Shown: positions 47,645 to 57,000 of the stretch, piece after piece | How the letters are laid out: every line of letters begins with the position of its first letter | Position numbering within the stretch: the first letter of the stretch is position 1 | Origin: Aplidium turbinatum | Lineage: Eukaryota > Chordata > Ascidiacea > Aplousobranchia > Polyclinidae | Direction: 5' to 3' | Length of the DNA: 64,000 bases | NCBI GenBank assembly: GCA_918807975.1 | Contig: OU964923.1 | Coordinates: 7,006,001-7,070,000 of the forward strand | Made by a program: the position numbers and the translations under genes | The notes under the pieces: model-generated | Database searches by the model: none | What the model saw: only the letters and a program-made list of their open reading frames with translations | What the model was told of the DNA's origin: nothing

Positions 47645-48719
47645 GGTCGATTTGCGAAAAGTTGTGCACTTTACTTTTTTATTAATGACACAAACCGTCC
47701 CAAGTCCAACAAAGTCATGGTTTTTAGAAAAGTACATTTTAAGAGACATTTTTAGGAGGTTAATGTAGATTAAAACTTTTAAAATTTCATGTCCCAAAGA
47801 CTCAAGCTCGTGATATAGCCTACACTTTGGAAAAGCTGCAAAACATACCGTATTTAAAAACACAAACTTCAGCAACAGCATGACGGTTTTCGAAAACTTC
47901 AGACTTACCGTAGCCTACGATTTGCTATTAGCAACGATTTAAACATTCCCTACTTGTGCTTCAGCAACCAATCATTCAATGCTACACAGTCAGGCCACGC
48001 CAATCCGATAAACGAACTCGCTAAACCATTTTCAGTGTGGTGGGGTCATTGGGTTGTATCAACATGAAAAGAATAAATATGAAAAGATTTTCAAGAAATT
48101 GTTTTTTGCAAATTTGTGTAGTACAGTAGTAGAATCCGATTGTCATTTCTCTCAATGTAAATGTAAAGCAAAGACAAAGCTGCTGGAGGGCAATCGCCCC
48201 CTAAAATCTTTATCTTGACCCCCTCAAAAAAAATGTTTTTGATGCTATTGCAAAGTTTTAATACCATTACGATGTATGCCTCCGAACAGTAGCTTTTTTT
48301 CCTCTCACAAAATTATTTCTAGCTACATTACACATTCTCTGATGCGTGCACTGACAAATTATTTTGCAGTACACTGATTGGGAGAGTATACTGACTAACT
48401 GTGTGGTCAATTTTCAAACACAAAAGTGGTGCATAAAATAAAGAAATCGTCACCCGCCTACATTGCAACTGCGAGTATAATTGAAGACCTGAATTGTAGA
48501 ACTACTGTACTTAAGTCACATTTTTTTGAAATTTAGTTATCACCAAAAATATGCTGTACAATGGTCAATGCCTGTCTCCGCGCAAAATTTGATTTAAAAA
48601 AAACGGCTTTAACTTCGACATAACGCACTCTGGTATTTGCATAGGAATGAAAGATAACCACCTTGAAAAAAACTTTACCTTAGCTGTATCTCAAAAGTTG
48701 TGTTTTGTTCCACTGTAAT
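47645..48719. other. no gene recognised
   Basis: AT-rich spacer up to the ribozyme array. Nothing that I can support. Confidence 0.5.
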
Positions 48720-48731
48720 GTAGTTATTCAA
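48720..48731. repeat. 12-bp target duplication, left
   Basis: GTAGTTATTCAA, identical to 51442-51453. It abuts the first base of the array. Confidence 0.85.
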
Positions 48732-48769
48732 TATGTTTCTCGGCAGCCGATTTGTAGCAAGAATTGACA

Positions 48770-48814
48770 GCGATAGACACGTGTTTCGCCCATGGCTGGG
48801 CTCATCAGTATCGC
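48770..48814 (-). ncRNA. hammerhead ribozyme, left arm 1
   Basis: On the minus strand: stem I GCGATA, core CTGATGA, stem II GCCCA/TGGGC with loop GCCA, core GAAA, a short stem III in CACGTG, then TC and cleavage before TATCGC, which closes stem I. Predicted cut between 48776 and 48775. Confidence 0.88.
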
Positions 48815-49097
48815 ACCGTATTCTGCCACAAATTTATTCGACCACCGCTTTACCAGTCAGTTTAACTCTTATCTTTGTGGAAACAAAGAAAGAGCCAACA
48901 AAACCAGCAGGCGCCAGGGCAGAGGACATGTGAAGAGAGGGGCGTTCTTCCCGGCTATCAGCACAAGGCTGAGCACTCGCTAGTACAGCGAGCAGCTGCG
49001 ATTCGCTAACCATAACGGTGTAGCTTCCACGCAAGCCATTCAGACTTTCCAATCAACGATATGTTTCTCGGCAGCCGATTTGTAGCAAGAATTGACA

Positions 49098-49142
49098 GCG
49101 ATAGACACGTGTTTCGCCCATGGCTGGGCTCATCAGTATCGC
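49098..49142 (-). ncRNA. hammerhead ribozyme, left arm 2
   Basis: Same 45-nt core, exactly 328 bp from the previous one. Confidence 0.88.
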
Positions 49143-49425
49143 ACCGTATTCTGCCACAAATTTATTCGACCACCGCTTTACCAGTCAGTTTAACTCTTAT
49201 CTTTGTGGAAACAAAGAAAGAGCCAACAAAACCAGCAGGCGCCAGGGCAGAGGACATGTGAAGAGAGGGGCGTTCTTCCCGGCTATCAGCACAAGGCTGA
49301 GCACTCGCTAGTACAGCGAGCAGCTGCGATTCGCTAACCATAACGGTGTAGCTTCCACGCAAGCCATTCAGACTTTCCAATCAACGATATGTTTCTCGGC
49401 AGCCGATTTGTAGCAAGAATTGACA

Positions 49426-49470
49426 GCGATAGACACGTGTTTCGCCCATGGCTGGGCTCATCAGTATCGC
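49426..49470 (-). ncRNA. hammerhead ribozyme, left arm 3
   Basis: Same 45-nt core at the 328-bp period. Confidence 0.88.
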
Positions 49471-49753
49471 ACCGTATTCTGCCACAAATTTATTCGACCA
49501 CCGCTTTACCAGTCAGTTTAACTCTTATCTTTGTGGAAACAAAGAAAGAGCCAACAAAACCAGCAGGCGCCAGGGCAGAGGACATGTGAAGAGAGGGGCG
49601 TTCTTCCCGGCTATCAGCACAAGGCTGAGCACTCGCTAGTACAGCGAGCAGCTGCGATTCGCTAACCATAACGGTGTAGCTTCCACGCAAGCCATTCAGA
49701 CTTTCCAATCAACGATATGTTTCTCGGCAGCCGATTTGTAGCAAGAATTGACA

Positions 49754-49798
49754 GCGATAGACACGTGTTTCGCCCATGGCTGGGCTCATCAGTATCGC
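49754..49798 (-). ncRNA. hammerhead ribozyme, left arm 4
   Basis: Same 45-nt core at the 328-bp period. This is the last one before the central junction. Confidence 0.88.
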
Positions 49799-50039
49799 AC
49801 CGTATTCTGCCACAAATTTATTCGACCACCGCTTTACCAGTCAGTTTAACTCTTATCTTTGTGGAAACAAAGAAAGAGCCAACAAAACCAGCAGGCGCCA
49901 GGGCAGAGGACATGTGAAGAGAGGGGCGTTCTTCCCGGCTATCAGCACAAGGCTGAGCACTCGCTAGTACAGCGAGCAGCTGCGATTCGCTAACCATAAC
50001 GGTGTAGCTTCCACGCAAGCCATTCAGACTTTCCAATCA

Positions 50040-50061
50040 ACGATATTGTCAATTCTCGCAG
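50040..50061. other. central junction of the palindrome
   Basis: The left arm ends CAACGATAT and the right arm opens TGTCAATTC, joined straight to TCGCAG. In an intact monomer these two words are separated by 87 further bases (50297-50383 in the next unit). TGTCAATTC lies six bases after the ribozyme cleavage site. Confidence 0.8.
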
Positions 50062-50242
50062 CTGCTCGCTGTACTAGCGAGTGCTCAGCCTTGTGCTGAT
50101 AGCCGGGAAGAACGCCCCTCTCTTCACATGTCCTCTGCCCTGGCGCCTGCTGGTTTTGTTGGCTCTTTCTTTGTTTCCACAAAGATAAGAGTTAAACTGA
50201 CTGGTAAAGCGGTGGTCGAATAAATTTGTGGCAGAATACGGT

Positions 50243-50287
50243 GCGATACTGATGAGCCCAGCCATGGGCGAAACACGTGTCTATCGC
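50243..50287 (+). ncRNA. hammerhead ribozyme, right arm 1
   Basis: GCGATA (50243-50248), CTGATGA (50249-50255), stem II 50256-50269, GAAA (50270-50273), stem III with palindromic CACGTG (50274-50279), TC (50280-50281), cut, TATCGC (50282-50287). Confidence 0.88.
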
Positions 50288-50570
50288 TGTCAATTCTTGC
50301 TACAAATCGGCTGCCGAGAAACATATCGTTGATTGGAAAGTCTGAATGGCTTGCGTGGAAGCTACACCGTTATGGTTAGCGAATCGCAGCTGCTCGCTGT
50401 ACTAGCGAGTGCTCAGCCTTGTGCTGATAGCCGGGAAGAACGCCCCTCTCTTCACATGTCCTCTGCCCTGGCGCCTGCTGGTTTTGTTGGCTCTTTCTTT
50501 GTTTCCACAAAGATAAGAGTTAAACTGACTGGTAAAGCGGTGGTCGAATAAATTTGTGGCAGAATACGGT

Positions 50571-50615
50571 GCGATACTGATGAGCCCAGCCATGGGCGAA
50601 ACACGTGTCTATCGC
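50571..50615 (+). ncRNA. hammerhead ribozyme, right arm 2
   Basis: Identical core, 328 bp on. Confidence 0.88.
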
Positions 50616-50898
50616 TGTCAATTCTTGCTACAAATCGGCTGCCGAGAAACATATCGTTGATTGGAAAGTCTGAATGGCTTGCGTGGAAGCTACACCGTTA
50701 TGGTTAGCGAATCGCAGCTGCTCGCTGTACTAGCGAGTGCTCAGCCTTGTGCTGATAGCCGGGAAGAACGCCCCTCTCTTCACATGTCCTCTGCCCTGGC
50801 GCCTGCTGGTTTTGTTGGCTCTTTCTTTGTTTCCACAAAGATAAGAGTTAAACTGACTGGTAAAGCGGTGGTCGAATAAATTTGTGGCAGAATACGGT

Positions 50899-50943
50899 GC
50901 GATACTGATGAGCCCAGCCATGGGCGAAACACGTGTCTATCGC
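50899..50943 (+). ncRNA. hammerhead ribozyme, right arm 3
   Basis: Identical core, 328 bp on. Confidence 0.88.
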
Positions 50944-51226
50944 TGTCAATTCTTGCTACAAATCGGCTGCCGAGAAACATATCGTTGATTGGAAAGTCTG
51001 AATGGCTTGCGTGGAAGCTACACCGTTATGGTTAGCGAATCGCAGCTGCTCGCTGTACTAGCGAGTGCTCAGCCTTGTGCTGATAGCCGGGAAGAACGCC
51101 CCTCTCTTCACATGTCCTCTGCCCTGGCGCCTGCTGGTTTTGTTGGCTCTTTCTTTGTTTCCACAAAGATAAGAGTTAAACTGACTGGTAAAGCGGTGGT
51201 CGAATAAATTTGTGGCAGAATACGGT

Positions 51227-51271
51227 GCGATACTGATGAGCCCAGCCATGGGCGAAACACGTGTCTATCGC
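51227..51271 (+). ncRNA. hammerhead ribozyme, right arm 4
   Basis: Identical core, 328 bp on. The monomer after it is cut off at 51440. Confidence 0.88.
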
Positions 51272-51441
51272 TGTCAATTCTTGCTACAAATCGGCTGCCG
51301 AGAAACATATCGTTGATTGGAAAGTCTGAATGGCTTGCGTGGAAGCTACACCGTTATGGTTAGCGAATCGCAGCTGCTCGCTGTACTAGCGAGTGCTCAG
51401 CCTTGTGCTGATAGCCGGGAAGAACGCCCCTCTCTTCACAC

Positions 51442-51453
51442 GTAGTTATTCAA
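51442..51453. repeat. 12-bp target duplication, right
   Basis: GTAGTTATTCAA, a perfect direct copy of 48720-48731. Confidence 0.85.
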
Positions 51454-52765
51454 CTTAAGTCTTCAATTTCTGTTAAGTTCAAACGTGCATCACGAAATCT
51501 GTGAATCATGATATCTCTTTGTTGTTGTTCAGTTTATTTTAAGACTTTGTGAAAATCTTTGCAAGTGATCGTGGTCAAGTTGGACTATTCAATTCATGTA
51601 AACTGTATGCCAACACTCTCGATCCTTTCATGAGCTCGTCATACATTTTTTATCTTTTTAAACAATGCTTTTCTTACATCAATGGCAAAAGCATCACATT
51701 TACAGTGGTGGTTGTTCTTTCAGTTTGAGATCACTGACTTAAGAGCAAATCGCACTCGTTCACACTTGTACTTGTTCGGCAACTTCTGCAAGCCCTGGTT
51801 TACATACGTTTTTTATTAACTTTGCAACGTAGTTGACTAATGATGATTCAATTGTTTCCACTTGAAACGAGCAGCATACGACTCAGGGTCAGAACACTGC
51901 CCACAGCATTTGTTTGTATGGCCCTTCTATTAAAATGTCACAGTATAAATTAAAACATATTTTGACCGCTGTACATCTGGTGATTCAGAATTAAATGCAA
52001 ATTTATGTTTTTTAGCTGACGAGTTGACGACTTTTCCCAAAGTGCAGCAATGTGAGAAAATGCTTTTGAGAAAATTTCAACAAAAAAACCTTCAAGTTAC
52101 AAACTGTGCGCCTTGAAAATAAAAACAAAACTGATTCGCAAAAAGTATTTGTATTCAGTGAAGGAAATATAACATCATTAGTGACAGGTGCGAACGAAAC
52201 GGAAATATACAAAACGAACGACGTCGTCGTGACCCACTGTGATGTCATTCGGCGACGTAATCACGACGTCACGATGTAAAGAACACAAAGAGTAGCTTGA
52301 AAGTAGCAGAGAGCCTGACAAACCTGGCAACACTGCAGATTGTGTTAAAATATAACAACGACCATGTAAGAACAAAGAACAGCGTTGATCTAACGAAACT
52401 GAGCGTAAAATACATGAAAAACAGACGATTAGCAACAATCAACCTGATTACAAAATCTGCTGCTTGATGTTCACAAATATGAAACAACGTAGCGGAAAAT
52501 ATTTGGTTAGTATATTTATAAATTGATGTTGTAGGTAAGCTGATCAAACAAAATGTAATTTTGTAAAAAGATTTACCACCGCACTAAGTTTGTATAAAAA
52601 TAAAAAGGTTTCTTTATTGGGTTCACAGGTGAAAGGGCAAAAGTCATATATTTGGTATATTTCCTTTCAAACGTATGAAAAGCATATGGGCCGTGAAATA
52701 AACATATATATCTGACATAGACATTGTACCACATAAGTTTAATAGCACCAAGCTTAAGATTTCCA
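51454..52765. other. no gene recognised
   Basis: AT-rich sequence downstream of the array, with no exon that I can support. Confidence 0.5.
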
Positions 52766-52768
52766 TCT

Positions 52769-52852
52769 CTGCCAGAAAATCAGTCATTTTTACATTGATT
52801 CAACGTCTGCAGAGATTCAATTATTGTAAAAAAGACTGATTTGCTTGCTGGG
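52769..52852. repeat. fold-back MITE
   Basis: CTGCCAGAAAATCAGTC and GACTGATTTGCTTGCTGGG are the ends, around TTGATTCAACGTCTGCAGAG. Confidence 0.7.
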
Positions 52853-52972
52853 ATACGTCGCAAAGACGTTTCTCAAAGAAAATAAATGCGAATAATAGAG
52901 ATTTTGATTTTAAATAAATTTGCTAACATACTAAATTGCAACAATAAAGTGTCATAAAATATGTCATTCTGT

Positions 52973-53019
52973 CCCAGACAGCAAATCAATGTGAAAAAAC
53001 GTTGATTTGCTGTCTGAGG
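52973..53019. repeat. miniature version of the fold-back MITE
   Basis: CCCAGACAGCAAATCAATGT and CGTTGATTTGCTGTCTGAGG face each other with only a few bases between them. The centre of the family is lost. Confidence 0.65.
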
Positions 53020-53430
53020 TAATATATGAAGCTACGAATGGGCCACACTTCAGATACCATATATCTCGAACACGATCTATATAATTTGAGCTTACATAAA
53101 AACGCAAATATGGCAAATAACAGAAATGTTAATGTGAAAGACAGCACTGCTCTGTAGGAGTCAAAACTACGTTGGATCAGGACGATGTGACGTGAAATTC
53201 TAAAAATTATTTGTTTGACTTCCAAATGAGCGAAAGTTGTTATTTTTGCATCCTTTCAACCTGCCGTGACGTTAAAATGATGCAAAAAGTAAACGTTTTC
53301 AAAGCTGGTACTGTGCGATGGCAATTTGCACTGCACAAGTTTATTCAAATCATTTCAACGTTAACAGACTCTAAAATGACGTTGCTACTGAGAGAGGCAA
53401 GATTAGGATAGTCGCGTGAGGAGTGTATCT
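53020..53430. other. no gene recognised
   Basis: Spacer between MITE copies. Nothing supported. Confidence 0.5.
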
Positions 53431-53434
53431 TTAA

Positions 53435-53519
53435 CCAGCTAGCAGAATTGGCTTTTTTACATTCATTCAACGTCTGCAGACGTTGAATCAATGTAAAAAG
53501 ATCCAATTTTGTAAACTGG
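53435..53519. repeat. fold-back MITE, best palindrome
   Basis: The core ATTCAACGTCTGCAGACGTT is a perfect palindrome through CTGCAG. It extends as TTTTTACATT/AATGTAAAAA to outer CCAGCTAGCAGAATTGG and CCAATTTTGTAAACTGG. Confidence 0.75.
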
Positions 53520-53683
53520 ACAGCATTCTGCAGGGTATCCTGTTACGGTGTGAAACAGAAACAAGATACGACGAATATTAAACATTAATTTTAACTCAAC
53601 CATTTTTAGATAATTAAAAAAGAGCTAAAAACAACAAAACAAGTCATCGACGAGTGGCTTGTGATAGACAAGGTGAAAATTTA

Positions 53684-53732
53684 ACTTTTTCACATTACCC
53701 TCAAGTCAGCAGACGTTGAAATAACGCAAACA
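53684..53732. repeat. fold-back MITE, eroded
   Basis: TCACATTACCCTCAAGTCAG and CAGACGTTGAAATAACG keep the outline of the core. Confidence 0.4.
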
Positions 53733-54088
53733 TAATTCATTGTACTGTATTATCTTTGTCGCTGCAAGACAGTCATCTCAAGATTGTCACGCCTGAAATA
53801 AATACAACGATCAATCGGATTGACATGCAATCAAGCTAAAACACATCATTACAAAACAGTCGATGCCAGTTTGGTTTGCCCAAGATTCCTTGCACTTGGC
53901 ACAAGGAATCTTGTAAGCTAGCCCCAGATAGAAAATGTTGTAGATGTAATATTACTAGAAGTTTTAAAACATATATTTTTCTATTGACAGAGGATAGACA
54001 AGAATGGTGGTGGCCTAACTTTGATGGGCTGTCTACCAGCGGACGAAATAGTCAGAAATATGTTGAGGTTATTTTGTGAGTAGTTGCG

Positions 54089-57000
54089 CTAACGGCCCCG
54101 TAAAAATTGCGGATCTTTGACAGTTCGTTCGTATGAAAGTGATATCTAAAAACGTCAATTGACCAGAAATATTTTAAAACAGTGGTAGTCCGCAGGGAAA
54201 TTTCGTCCTAACGAGCCCTGTTTAACTTAGTTCTGTTGGCAAAGAACTTACCTTGCCATGTCTGCCAGAGCGATCGGAGCTTCTTCTTTTAACAGACGCA
54301 CTCACTGACGTAACCGCTGATGACGTCAGTGATGACGCTGGCTTGAAGTCTGGTTGACTTCTCGATTTTTGAAAATCTGTAATAATTTTTTTTTTGTAAT
54401 ACACCAACAAGAATTTTTATTGAAAACAAAAGTTTCGTTTCCAAAAATTACCGTATCCACTCGGATTGTTCACTATTCCCTGCTCTTCATTTACTCTGTC
54501 CACATCCAGGTCGTCATCTGATTGGATGCCATGGCGTTGCAGCTGTTCTTTCACACGATTTACCTCCCTCCATGCCATTCCTTCTTTTGATCTCGACAAA
54601 GTCAAATCTTCAAACAAGTTCTTGTACTTTCGATTCGAGTGTTTGATTTCCTGAAGAAAAAAAGTTAGTCCTAGCTAACAACAATGACTTTTTTACTCCT
54701 CTCAAAACCATCTTGATAATTTTTAAAACGGTGATCAAATACAGTATGGTTGATACATATTTAGAACTTTTCGCAATATTCAAACAATGTAACTACAATA
54801 GCAACGCAGAAACCCCAAAGGAATGGAACAGCATCACCACAGGAAGAAGTTTATTGCCCAAATCGGAGACAAGCGAATTATGTAACATCGATGCAAACGG
54901 AACGTAAAATCTACCAACTCTGACACCATCAGTGTTACCTGCTCAGCATCGTCAAACTGTTTCTTCAGTGACGTCACTTCCTGTTTGAGATAATCGATCT
55001 CAGAGCTTTTCACTCGAAGCATCACCTAGCGGAAGGAAATGATACTTTAACACAAGTGTTGATCTAGTTCAAAATAAAGCAAAAGTATTCAGAAATTAAA
55101 GTAGAAAAAAAAGAGCTCTGATGTGAATGAAGGTTGCTGGTTGTGCGGTCGAGTGGTGGGAACGAAATTCAAACGACCTCGATTCGACACCAACTGAGAG
55201 CAGGTGGTTGTGTCTTGAGACAGACACTTCATCACGTGAACAAGACACTTAATCACACGCTTAAACGTGGATAGGAAGAGATTGGCATACTTGTCTTTCC
55301 ACCCACTTAATTTAAATCTTCGATTACCGGGCGAAAGCCTGGATACGATAAGGTTTTGATAAGGACTCGAAACTCTTTGTAACATGCTTTCAACGTGTAG
55401 CCACGTAATACCAAAGTACTGGTTATGTCAATATGAGATACTACTGGAAACAAAAGTCGTCGTGATTACATCAGGGATCAGCATGAGTCCCTAGGCCCAA
55501 TACAAACACACCATAATCACACAAACGAAACAATTTAAGTCTACAATCACTTAAAATCTTATATCTTAACAAAGTTGCAAATGGTAATAATGTTTCTATG
55601 TCATGGGTAGATCAAACAATTCTGCAGTTGCATATTCCGATACATTTTGTTAGTTTACATCTTGAGACGGACCTGCAGTTGATAGAGGTCTCCGGCGGAT
55701 TGCTCGTCTTTCGGTGAGCTCTTCAACTTCAATATTTCCGACTAGAAAGAAAAAACAAGGAGTTGTCAAAATGATTGTTTTGTCTTATCGTGTAACCTTT
55801 TCATTGGTGGAAAACCTACGTTTCGCTAGCGTTTCAATTTAAAAATTAAAACTGTTCTTATTCCACATAAAATCCACAAAGCTTGCAAGATTGTAAAAAA
55901 GAAATCTGCCATGTTTAACTTAATAGTGTACACGGCGAAAACTTTAAAAAAAGAAATTGCTACCTAAAAACTATCTAATAATTTTCCAAGTTCACCTCAA
56001 GCTTTTGATCAGTTATCGCAGTTTTTCTGGCGCGCAAACGCCGATTGTCACGCTCCAGTGACTTAAGAGAGTCTTCCTGCTTCTCGTTCTGCTCCATTGC
56101 GTTCGCAAGCTCAACGCATTTTCGTGAGTAGTGCTCCGATAAGGTCTGAAATAACAAATCATGCCCGTCTAGCGAAATCGGTCCGTTTTACAGTACATGA
56201 TGCTGAATCAATTAAAAGGACCGATTTTGCTACCTGAAACATAATACGGAGCTATAATGAACTGATGCTCGTTTCAACGTTAAACAATGTATTAGATTCA
56301 ACGTTAAATTGGTGAAAGATAAATGTTCGCCACCCAAGGCAGACTCACTTCAATTTCTAACTTGAGCTTGTCAATGTCTCCTTGAAGGTTACCGTTCCGG
56401 CCTAGACCAGATTGAACTAGTTGTTCCTGCTGTGAACGCATCTCGTCTATGTGGTGCTGCTCAAACAAAAACGACATGCTTAGTTAAACATTAAAAAAAA
56501 TTGTTAGTAAAAAATAATTCAAAAACAAACAAACACATGATTGAGAGCTCAGCGCCGGCAACTGAGGGAAGTTACGTTAAAAAAAGTTCAATTTTTGAAA
56601 GTCCACCTTCCGCATCGCCTCAATGACTCTCTTCGTATCTTGCGCGTTCGTTGCGAGCTCGTCGTCGTGTTCCTCCTGAAGCTTCTCCAGCTCTCTCTTG
56701 TGAGAGATGTCCATATCTTCGAGCTGAAAGAATTTTGCGTTTTTAGTTCTTTTTGAACGTGAAGACTGTTTAAAAAACTAACTTCTGTCCTCTCATATAA
56801 GAAACGTTTATGTTACGTAAAAAAAAGTTGTTTGTCACCTTCTAGCAAGGCATACCCAGCAAGAAAGTCACTTTTTGCATCGTTTCAACGTTCCTAGAAC
56901 TATCATGTGTTTCTACAGTATGTTGTAAACTGAGCAAGCGACAACTGAGCAAGTGACAACTGAGCTCGCAACATTTCAGCAAGTGGTTGAAGTTGAAAAA

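Larger units (their letters stand above)
48732..51441. mobile_element. head-to-head array of 328-bp hammerhead monomers (retrozyme-like)
   Basis: The left arm (48732-50043) holds four 328-bp monomers whose ribozyme reads on the minus strand. The right arm (about 50047-51441) holds the same monomer on the plus strand: one with an 87-bp deletion at its start, three intact, and one cut off at the outer end. Repeats of short open frames at exact 328-bp spacing show the copies to be essentially identical. Each full unit carries one hammerhead. No protein is encoded. Known animal retrozymes are non-coding units of a few hundred bases with hammerheads, mobilised as circular RNA copied by other elements' reverse transcriptase. 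The size, ribozyme and tandem form fit that class; the inverted layout does not follow from it. Confidence 0.85.

Noticed and set aside
48733-51308. Repeated open frames of 63, 66 and 72 codons in the tandem array
   Set aside because: They overlap on both strands, cross the ribozyme core and lack protein-like features. They are by-products of a repeated non-coding unit.
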